This document shows positions 24,101-36,100 of a DNA stretch of 64,000 nucleotides, in pieces; the first letter of the stretch is position 1, and each line of letters opens with the position of its first letter. The DNA is from Branchiostoma floridae (Eukaryota > Chordata > Leptocardii > Amphioxiformes > Branchiostomatidae): the NCBI RefSeq assembly GCF_000003815.2, contig NC_049986.1:4250632-4314631 (forward strand), read 5' to 3'. The position numbers and the translations under genes were made by a program. The notes under the pieces are model-generated. The model was not told the DNA's origin. It did not search any database and saw nothing but the letters and a program-made list of their open reading frames with translations.

Positions 24101-27100
24101 AAAGTACATGTACATTTTTGTATGATAAAATAAGTTCATGAGAATATCTTTTTAACATGGTTCTTTGAAATTCACCCAAAATGCTCAAGGAGATGAACTA
24201 CTGCAGCCTTTATGCTCTTTAATTCATTACAGGTTTGTCCAAAGCTTTTCGTATTTTGTAGGAGTTTTAGTGACTCAGACCTGACAGGGTCTCTGAGTCT
24301 ATCTGCTCTTGGTAAGGTACAGTGTCCATTGGGTCTTCTTTGTACAGCATTGACTTGCTTGTCTGACACTCAGGCTGTTCATGAGCTGGGTTGTACAGGG
24401 CGTGAGATGTGCTGTCCTTACACTTTTGCTGTCCATGAGCTGGGTTGTACAGGGTGTGAGATGTGATGTTCTTACTCTTTAACTGTCCATGAGCTGGGTT
24501 GTACAGGGCGTGAGATGTGCTGTCCGAACTAGGCTGTCCATGAGCTGGGTTGTACAGGGCATGAGATGTGCTGTCCTTACTCAAGCTGCTGTCCATGAGC
24601 TGGGTTGTACAGGGCATGAGGTGTGCTGTCCAAACTGGGCTGTCCATTAGCTGGGTTGTACAGGGCGTGAGATGTGCCCTCAAGCTGTCCATGAGCTTTA
24701 TTGTACAGGGTGTGAGATGTGCTCTCCTTACTCTCAGGCTGTCCATGAGCTGGGTTCTGCTCTTCTGACTTAGTGGGCTTCGATCCATTGTCGTAGATCC
24801 TGCTTACGCTTGAAGTCTCATTTTCTTCACCCACTCCATACGGACCTTTCCCTCCACTTGCTCTCAGAATGCCGTTTCCTACTTCTGCATCCTCATATTC
24901 ATGATCAGTCTCTGCGTCGTCTTCTTCAGGCAGCAGTTGGCCAACTGGTTGTTTGACGCTTGTTGCCTGTTGGTCAGTGCCATTGCCCAGTGGTGTAGAA
25001 TCTGCCTCAGTATTTCCTCCTGTGGTATCTTGTGGTGTGTCGGGACAGCCTTCTCCATACAGGGGGATTCTAAAGGCATCGATTTGCCCAAGATCATCCT
25101 TGTAGGCCACTGCATATGGCTTGATCTCTGGCCCTTCGTCTTCGTCATAGGCAACTGCATACGGCTTGATGTTTGGCCCGTCATCTTCCTCATAGGCCAC
25201 TGCATATGGCTGGATAGTGTTGTAGTCTCCTGATGCCTGGTTTAGGGCAGGGTTCGGTCGGCTGTCTGTTGCTGAGTTGTCAGGTGCTTGCCTTTCAGCG
25301 GAGTCAGAGTACACCACTGCATACGGCTCGATCTTCTGGCTTCCCTCTGTTTCGGAGGAGGCGGGATCATCATCTGTGCCGGTTGGTTGGTCATGATTTG
25401 CCGCACCAGTCTCATGCCAGCGCTTGTAGATGAAGAGGACACCTACTGTTGCTAACATGAGGAGGAGGGGCCCAACAACAGCACCGGCCATGGCCAGGAT
25501 GTAGGTGCTGTTTTTGTTGGTGATCGGGTCTCCCCCAACGACAATGATGTAGTCTTCTTCGGTTGTTTGTTGAGAGACTGGCATGTCATTTGTGGAGGAC
25601 AACTCCATGTAGACCTCAGTGGGAATGGTATTGTTGTAGTTGATGGTTTTAGGAACTGCCGTGTTCTTCTTTGAAGCCATGAACTCAGTTCCCTCTTGTG
25701 GCCTGTCAGTGGCTGTTTGGCAGACATCTTTGCTGATGGAGAAAAGGGAAGTTCCTTTGACTTTGGCTGGTGATGCACACCTCAGGCGGTAGGGATCGTT
25801 GATGAACTTGAGGTGTGGTAGGTTGCAGATGAACCACGTTAGATTCTCGTCGCATTGCAGCTTGTTTGATGTGATTGACAGGCTGAAAGGTCCCTTTATC
25901 TCTGAGTCAGTCTCGAGACGTGTGACATCGATGTCGATAGTAGTGATGCGATTGTTTCGTAGGTCGGTAAAGGTCAATGCTGTAGGCTGTAGAAGCGCAT
26001 CGACTGGTACGGATGTCAGTTGGTTGTAGCGTAAGTGCAGCTTGTCCAGCTCATGTAGCCCACGGAAGGCATGCTTTGATACGGCCGAGATCTCGTTCTT
26101 GTTGATGAACAAGTGCGTAAGTCTTTCGAGCCCAAGAAAAACATCAGAATCTGCAGGGAAAGGAAGATGGTTTATGACTATGAGTAACTGTTAGAATAGT
26201 AGGAATTATTACAGGTCTAGGGGCAAACTTCTAAAATGCATTGTATCAATGATTTTGTCATTCATGTTGACTTATTTGGAGATGGTTTTGAATGATTATT
26301 ACATTTTTGACAGATTGGAATGGAAACATGGAAGGAAAGATTGTCAGGACCTCCCAAAAAACCAAAGATGGTTCATAATTATAAGTTTTGTAGTTTTTCC
26401 TGTAACCAAGGCGACTAAACCTGTTGCTCCAAAACTAATTATACTCCCACTCATAGTTGTTGATATTCATGTTAAAGTAAATTGTGTTCAGACAAATCAA
26501 GTCACATTGCACATCACATGCAGGAAGTGATCGTGACTCCAGTTCCAAGTAATATTCATCAATATACATCTCTTTTAGCAGTACAAGAGAGAGGAAAAAA
26601 ATTTTCAAAAACACTCATCCTAAACCTTAGTGCTGGTAGATCTTTAAACATCTTCTTCTGAAGAAGAACTCGCACCATGACCTGTTGCACCTATTTTGGC
26701 AGGCTTGTTGAAACCGGTTTTGTTTCCAGGCTTTCATTTGAGCCAAAAATGTCATGTTTTTTTTCATAGAATCTTTTGAAAGCCTACATGGATATTGCTT
26801 CGAGAATAATTTTTCAATAGACCGTTCCCACTTCCCATAGACTTTCCCATCAAGTTAAAGTGCAAACAAATGAAATTTTTGAAAGTGAGAAAAATGTTGT
26901 ATGATCACAAACTGAGCCTGGGTCTTTCTCCAAATAGTGACATGCATTATGTTTATGACGACGGTAAGACATCCAGGTAAAACAATGTTCAAATAAAATT
27001 CAATCTCTACAACTAGATAAAAAACGGAGATTTACTTTCATTCTAGACGTTTCAAGTGACATCCATCACTCTTCTAGTGACGCTGCAGAAGAGTGATGGA

Positions 27101-30100
27101 TGTCACTTGAAACATCCGGAAGTAAATTCTCCGTTTTATCCAGTTGTAGAGGTTGAATTGTATTTGAATAGTGACATGCATATTTTGTACAAAATCTAGT
27201 TGTCTTGTTGCCCTAAAAAATAAGGGCTGTCTTAGGTCCTTGTTGGCAGTTTTTGTTTCTGTCACAGCCTACTCAAGAAAAATGCTACAACATATCGTAA
27301 TTGTGCCACAGCCTAGTACAAGGAATGCAACCACACCATTACCTAGACTTGAGATTCGGTTGTCGCACAGTCTGAGCATCGTCACTGATGATAGACCCTG
27401 GAATGCCCCGGGCTGGATGGTGGAAACGTTCGACCTTTCGATCTGTAGGTTTCGTAGACTTGGGACGTTTGGGAAAGACCGCTCCAGGAGAGTAGAGGAG
27501 CGGAGATGGTTGATGTAGATTACTTGAGTGTCTTTGGAGAAGCCAGTTGGTATGGCATCAAGACACACTTTGAAGCTGTACACAAGTCCTCCATGCCCAA
27601 TCCAGGTACAGGGGGAGCCCTTCCCATGGTCAAGATGGGGACAGGTACAACTAGAACTTTTCCCTTGGCTTGTCAAAAATAATAGATCGAATATTGGGAC
27701 GTTGGGACCGCCGCAGCTGACAGGGCACCTTACAGCGGCTACTGGCTCAGAAAGTAGGAGCCCGAAGGCCAGCAGAAACAAAACCAGCGGCTTGGTCGGT
27801 GGCATCTTCAGAAGTGATCAGTGTGTCTCACTGAATTTCTTTATGCATTACAACACCTGCTCTGTCTGTCATACAGACATTACTATTTATGAGGAAAAAG
27901 AAATGTTGTAATTTCCTGTTTCCCTACCTACGAAAGAAAACCCTGCCGAAATCTTTATTCAGCCTGCTTCCTGTTGAAGTAAAAACACTACTTGTCCATT
28001 CTAAAGAAGCAGAAATGTATGATAATCTATTACATGTATGCACAAACTTAAAGTTTGGCTTTGAAAGACAAGTCTCCTCATGCATTTCAATTTACGTTGT
28101 TCAACTGTATTTCCAGCCTAAAAAGATTAAAGGATTTTTGAAAGGATGGGGTAAAAAAAATTTGTTCCCAACAAGCAAATAATCCCGGGACGAGGAACAG
28201 GTCTTGAGCTTGGATGATATGCCATTGGCCTTTATTTTGCAGGTACACATGTACAATAATCTCTTATTGTTGTTGCTTTGGATGAAAGATTCACTGTATT
28301 TGTTGACACCTATGCTCCCAGCTGCCTTTTTCGAAATTTGTAACTCAGAATTGACAATCAGATTATTTTGTAAAGTCATGCTGACTCACGTTGCCTAACA
28401 CGAAAGGAATTTGATTCTGCCTGGCAAAGTGTAAACATGTAATTTGATACTCGAGTGACATGAGTAGTAATAATAATAATAATCACCAGGTGTATTTTGC
28501 CAGCCAGTAGGTACCCAAATTATGAGTAATGAGGCTGATTAACGTGGTCGAGGCACCTCCTCGAGCACGGGACCCCCATTTTACGTCCCTCCCGGAAGAC
28601 GATTTCGTGGAAAGCTTCGTGAGGCTACAGCAATCCGGACGTCCTTGGTTGGTCTCCCATCCAAGCACTGTCCGGACCGCGCGTTGCTTAACTTCCGAGA
28701 TCGAGTGTAGCACAGCCCCTCGCAAGCTGATACGTTATCATCTCCGTGTTGTAAACCGTATTCATTTACAAGAAATGAATTTCACAGGGAAAGGGGACAT
28801 TGGCAGCAGCAGCCCTGCTGGAAAATAAAAATATAATAATGCAAATATCTGATGGACATGCAGCCATTCTCTTATTGGTTGATTTCCTAATTGCAATGTG
28901 TGTGTGTGTGTCTGTCAACAAGATAACTCAAGATTTGTTTTCTTACTTGGCGTGTTGGTGGGATGTGATGAACACTAGAAATGATTAGATTTTGGGCCCC
29001 CTGTTATTACAGCAGAACTTCCGGTTTTTATATCTCGTGTTTGAACAAGCTATGGATACGATCTATGGCATAGAAAGCTCAATNNNNNNNNNNNNNNNNN
29101 NNNNNNNNNNNNNNNNNNNNNNNNNNNNNNNNNNNNNNNNNNNNNNNNNNNNNNNNNNNNNNNNNNNNNNNNNNNNNNNNNNNTGATCGGCCGCTATTCG
29201 CAATAGTGTGTTATCAATGTTGTCTAACCCCGTCGATTTACAAGGCGGGAATGAAGTAAGTAATTCATGTACGTAGTTCTCTGTTAGTTCTTGAAAGGCA
29301 AAAGAACATCTTTTTGATGTCATAATGTTTTCATTGATCGGTGCAGTGACGCTGGCTATATCTACAGGACTTCGCGGTGTCAGGTCTTCAACTTTTTTTA
29401 CAAAGTACTCATTGAAATATTCGGCAATGTCTCTAGGTTTTGTCAGTGTCTTACCGTTTGTCTCGATGAACGTTGCAGTTCGACGTGAGTTTCTACCTAG
29501 AATCCCATTCAGTACTTGCCAGAGCTGTTTGCTGTTTCTGTCTCTACAATGTTCGTCAATCAGTTCTCTGTAGTGTGATTTCTACATAGTGGATAGGATT
29601 CCGCTAATTCCGTGGTGTAACGTCATTCATCCGGGAACTTGGGGTCATACTTCGCATCGCGCGGGAAACACTACACACGCCTGATCGCTTCGTTTCTCAG
29701 TGAGCATTTTCCGCCGTGTTTTACTTCCAACAACAATGAGCGGAAAGAAAGGGGAATCTTCATCATTCGCAAAGTGGACACTGTAACAAACAAAGCTGCT
29801 TATTTCCATCTGGGGGTGGGAGGATACGCAGAAAAAGCTCGGGAAGGTTCATAGAAACAGGGACATTATAATAATGGCGGAGCATGGAGTTGAGAAATCA
29901 CTCGACCAGTACAGAAATAAAGTGAATTTCACCGCCAACTACCACAAGACGTAGCGATACATCTGTGAAACGCAACTAATGTTTTATTCAGATCAGATTC
30001 AGGGCGCACTAATCGGATTGCTGAAGAGCAGTGTGAACACAATTTTGGATCGGATAGAAAAAATTTTATTCAGATGAATGTTTTATTCGAATCGTTTTTC

Positions 30101-33100
30101 TGAGTGTGAATGGGGTCTAAGTGGACTTGGAGTCATCTCCACTCAAAGTGGAAAACGCGTTAGTTGGACCAATGACTGCTTTTAGTTTTTTTACCTATTC
30201 CATTCCTGTCCCTTCGCAGACTGGGCGGAGGTTATCCAGCTGGCAGCTATCGACTGTGCTGACAGTAAAAACCTGCCAACATGCCGACAATATGACATCA
30301 AGGGATATCCTACCATCAAGGTACCTAACTTACTGTATCACCACTCAAAATGCTATGTGCATTTGTACTTTCTTTTTGCATCCAAAATTGGATGGGTTTT
30401 CAGAAAACCCAGTCCAGTCTAGCCTGATTAAATCTCGCTTATAGCAGCCGGCCAAACATCCGCCGGCCCCTGGAGGGGCCAGATGCAGCCCTGGACAGCA
30501 GAGTTTGTGTTACACAGACTAAGTCCAGTCCAGACAGGGGAATGGTGCAGAAAACCCTGTCCAGTCTGAAAAGAGGGTCTGCATGGGGGCTCCTGACAAT
30601 GCTTAAAGCTAAATTCAGACAGTGTTTAACAGTAAGTTGATGCACATTCAGGGTTGGACAAGTTTTCTAAAATTCACTTATCCTATCGGGCAAGCACATA
30701 AAAAATTACTTGCCCGAACCAACTTTTCACTTGCCCAAAATGTAAATGACATTTTCTACATATTTTCACTTCCAGCAATGGAATTCTTTTATTATTAGCT
30801 TTATTAGAGTTGACCAATGGTTGATGCCATGACTGTGAAAAGTGACTTGAATCAAGATCTCACTCATTAAAATATCTTACTTGCCCGATGGGGCAAGTGA
30901 GGTAGGACATGTGCAAGTGGACAAGTGAAACTAGCTGTTTGTACAAGAAAATGTGCTACTGACAGAAAAACAAATATCCAAACTGTAATCTTCATGTCTC
31001 CCCTTTAGTAAATTGCAGAAGAGGATATATAGGTTTCATAGTTCACTTCTTTAGGTTGTGCAAGTAATTTTCTTTTGGTACAACTAACTTTTGGCTCCAT
31101 TTTCACCAGTGCAAGTTAACCCAACAGTGTATTTGGAGCCCTGTCATCTGTGTGCCTGATTCTACCAGCGTTTGCTTTTAGTTTTACCCTGTTAAGAAGT
31201 TGTGTGTGCCCTTTGTCCCTCCATCTCAGGTGTTCCAGCCTTTCACACAGAACACAAGCGACATTGGAAAGCCTCTCAAAGGTAAGTACATGTAAACACA
31301 ACAGCTGTTTAAAGATGTGAGAAACTGTGCTGGAATAAAGTGTGCAGGTACACAGTGCTGGGGAGGATTTGTATTTGTGTGCACTGTGCAAACCTAGTGT
31401 TCAGTTCTATCAAAAACATAGTGTAATGGTCATCAATGTAATAGGATGGTTGTCGCAAACATTATCATGACATGATGGCCACTCACACTCACTCACTAAT
31501 GTAGATGAAATACGCTAGCAAAACCCCAGCATGTATCCACTATAGCTGCATGTTTTATGTCATGTGTGCTAATGTTGGTATTCTTGACAATGTTTTCTTT
31601 AGTTGGTAGAGCATCAGACAAGTTGGTCCATGCCATGGTGGATGTGATAGAGCAGCACTCTCTCCTGAACAAGCCTCAGCACTGGCCAAACCTCCAGCCT
31701 GCACAGTAAGTACTACTAGTACTAGAGATCTCTACCCATCTCTACTCAATGTTTCATTTGTATTTATATGTTCCGAAGTGTAATGTCTATTTATTTTCTT
31801 TGTAACATGCTTTTATTTCCTTGTATGTACAAACTGGGCCCTATTGAAAACCAGTTTCTCCAAACTGAATAGGCTACCCAGGCGTTTGAAAATAAACAAA
31901 CAAACAAACAAACAAAACCTGCTGTTGGCTGACAGCTTGGATCTGTTAAGGCCACATTTTAATTATTTAATTTGTTTCTTCTTAAGCTGACATTCAAGAG
32001 AATAATGCTGAACTAGTTATCTAGTAGGCACTGATTCAGAAGTAAACTTTAATTTTTTTGTCCTAGCCCTCTATTTTCATTTTGTCTTCTTCTTGAACTT
32101 TTATTTCAACACACTAACATAAAAGAACAAAGAAAATAGATCCACGGTATTGGCAATTGAACCAATCTGTTCCCGAGGACAAAGTTTTCTGCTTGAAGAC
32201 AAAAACAGTTATGAGTTTTTCGAAAGTTTTAATTTTTGTTACTATTCTAGCTCAAGCGAGGTGTCCGAGTTTTTCCAGACGTGGAAAAATGTGGAATATC
32301 TTGCACTGCTGTTTGAAGCCAACGACTCTTACGTAGGAAAACAGGTATGTGGCCAAATTTCTGCCAGTATTCATAATCATGTTTATCACTTTTATCCATA
32401 TTAACAATTATAATTTCTCAGGCAGAAAATACATCTTTAGGCCACACTTATTTGATATGCTCGTGTTATGACTTAACGTTGAATTGAATAATGATTATAA
32501 ACACAATGAAAGAAAGTGTATCTTGGTTCACACAACTTCATGGTGTGAAGTATTCTCTCAGACTCAGAACAATGGATTTCGGATTTCATATTGTCCTGCA
32601 TGAATTTTTTTTTTCTTTTGATTCAGTTAAATCTTCACACTTCTTGTAAGTCTGGTATTACTAAGTACATTTTGATCTCATATGATAATGAGAGAATAAT
32701 AAAAATGTCAGAGCACCAATGAAGTGACTTAGTGGCGCCAACAAGTTTTAAACTGATTAAAGAGCTACAATACTTGATTCTTAATGCTACAGTCTTATTC
32801 GAATTAGCTTGACAGACAATCATATCTGAATAGTAAAGTTTATTGCAAATTCTTGCCCGTGGGCTGATTGCAGGTAACATAAGAGATTCAAACAGTGTAA
32901 AAACAATATCACAAGTGTCTACTCTAGTCTAAAGCTAGTAAACGCTAACTCTAGATCCTGGGTTATTGGGTTCGACTCCTTTTTCGAAGACAGTGGAAGA
33001 CGAAAGATCCCACATTTTCTATTATGTGGGTTTTGTGATGTTAGAAGAACTGTTTCCCTTTTGTCAGTGAATGTGAGGAAGTTTGGGTGGAATTTGGTGG

Positions 33101-36100
33101 CGTCTTCTAACAGCTCTTTTCTTCCGTGATCGTATAGAAAGAGCAAAGAGCTGCAAATCTAACTTGGTTCTTAATGCCACAATATTGGTCAAATCAGCTT
33201 GACAGACAATCATATCTGAATAGTTTGTAACTATCACTGTGGGAGGAGGTTCTGATAATCTTATTACTTATCTTACAGGTGATTCTTGATATGGCAAAAC
33301 ATGATAACATCATGGTCAGGCGTGTCCTGAAAAATGAGGTAAGTTTGAGATTTAATGGACAATTGTTAGTATATGTTTGCTACATCGATGAATGTTGGAC
33401 ATACAGGTAATAAGATATATGGTGACAAAAGACAGCTGATGCTGTCTAAGATGTGTAATCTTTTCTAACTTTTATCTAGTCACTTGAGAACTGTTACCTT
33501 GCAATTTGTTACAATAGTTTCTTTTTTACCTACAGCAAAAGTCAGCCATGCTTGGACATACATGTATACAGTCCTGGACTTTTCCCTTGTAGAAGTAGTT
33601 GTGTTTTGTGTTCATGTACAGGAGCAAATGACAACCATTTAAAACGTATAAACTAGAAAGTTGCAAGTAAGCATAATATACAATATGTGTGTCATGTAGC
33701 ATAATATATGTATTCCAAATTTTCATTTCATCGGGTAGTGGTGCAAAAGTTATTGTACTGACATTACAAGCTTCCATAATGGTTTTGTCTTACTTTTATC
33801 AACTTAGTCAAAATATCATTTTGGAAAACATTCCCCATGTTAGTGGGAAAATGAACTCTTCCACCCTGTTTGTTCCACCCTGATTGTTGAGTGAAGGGCC
33901 CTAACAAAATCCCATTTGTCTATGTTAGCTTAGTTCTTTAAGCTTAATGGCAAAAGCACAAAAGATACATTGTTTGATGAAGATGACCCCACAAGGCTCA
34001 AAATACTTTTTCTGCATACCTGCACTGGTGCAGGTGACATTGAAAATTACCTGCACCAGACAAATTTTACCTGCACCACCTGCACCAATTTAGGAAGTAT
34101 GGATCATACTAAAATTGTTCAGGAACCATTGCTATTTTTTCTTTTATACTGGTGGTAACAGTCAGTACAGCTCATAACAATCCATTTACACCTACATGGT
34201 AAGAAATTTATGTATAAAACCCAGTACATGAACCAGTGCAGGTTAGGTGCAGGTAGACACCAGAAATACCTGCACTAACCTGCATATGCAGGTGGTATTT
34301 CGAGCCCTGACATGTGTGAGAAACATGAAAAACATTTGACACTCTCTGGATCAGCCATCATAGTCATGATAGCTACTGTGGAACAGAAGCCCCATATACA
34401 GTATATACACAAAAGAGAAAATGTAAGAAAATAAAACACATGTTGAAAGCTTGATAAATCATAAGCATTTTGAACATTACTGTACAAGGTCCACTAAGTC
34501 ACCAGTATGAAGGAACATGACTCACAATAATGACTGTCCCTTTCAGGAAATGCTGATGAAAAAGTTAGCTGTGGAAGTTGTCCCTTCCCTGTACGTGCTC
34601 TACAGGAATGGGTCTGCAATACAACTTGCCAGGTAATTCATAGCTATTTGCCATACAACATTTGTATGTACATTATTACACGTGCATGTAAGACTATGTA
34701 TTTAAACATACATTTGATAAACCAATACAGATGTTCTTTACATGTATATATACATTGTACCTGAAAAGCTTGGTCTTCTTGTAGTAACTTTGTCACCAGA
34801 CGGAGTATCTATGAGTTTTACTATACAACTTTTTAGTACTTATTATCTTTGTGGAAGTATATCGGAGGAAAGGAAGGAGGCAAAGGTTTAAGTTTGCAAT
34901 TTAGACAACCATAGCAATAGAGTGCAAGTCAGAACATAGCACTCCACATTAATTTTGTATATTCATGGTGTGGCCTTTCACTGTAAAACTGCATCTCTAG
35001 TACATGTATGTACCACAATACTGAAATTATTTATCATAGTACATGAATGTAAGTTTATCTGGGACGGTAGTCAACATTACGTTACAACTTTAAAGGCTTT
35101 ATATCCGTGCACAAAATAAAGCGCTTATCAACCTTCCCTCAACCGAGACGGGGGCTGATACCGACTGCCAAGCACCCTTGACCCTTTGCTGAAGTCACAC
35201 TTCCGTTCTGGATGTGTGACTTAGGTTTTGGGTCATTTCAACTTGAGAAGGATCAGAGGACTGATCGAAAGTTTGTTGCTAAGCGCTTTATTTTGTGCAC
35301 GGATATAAAGTCTTAAAGTTGTAACATAATATTTGTCATCATTTTGATATTGTGAAATGTTGAAACATTATTGCAGGGGAGGAGAGACAAGGTTTGACTT
35401 CAGACTGGCACTGAAGAAGCTTCCACACCTGGACAGGTCACAGAGACATGGGGAGCAGCTCTTACTGCAGCCCTCAGCACCAACACTGGAGAAAACTACC
35501 GCTCCAAGAACACCCAGCATGGACAATTTCAACAGGTGAGTAGGCCAGGGTTGTAGCCAGCCTGAAATCATTTTCCGTCCCCTTGATTTTGAATCCTATC
35601 GAGCATTGAAGGTGCAAGATGTCAAGCCAAGGCACAATGTTCCTAAGGGGGTCCGGGGACATGCTCTCTGGGAAAATTTTGAAATCTAGACCCTCTGAAA
35701 TACTATTTCCTGCCTTTTTAGGTGTAGATTTTCTGGTAGACTAAGCTGTTCATTCTGTTTTGGTGACAAATTACACAAGGAGACAGTTTTTTGTATCTTT
35801 ACTGACATAACATATAGATTGTTGTCCATCACAGAGGATGGAATGGGCAAAAAATTTTTCACTCCCCAGCTGCAAAATTCAGTCAAAGGACGGAAGGATG
35901 GGCACTGGCTACAACCCTGGATTAGGCAACAACTTGATTTAATCATAAAGCTCCACTGGAACATCAGGCAATAGGAAAAGTCATGAACACACATCTGAGA
36001 CTGAACATAGTCAGGCCTTGAAAAAAATGTTGTGTTTCTGATTACGCCCCTAAAAACATTAGGACTGGTAGGTGGGGATTCTTTTTTCATGTTTCCGAAG

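Noticed and set aside
28529-28735. A functional 5S rRNA gene
   Set aside because: Only the internal promoter part is well conserved; both ends diverge and an unrelated body with an (att)n tail follows.
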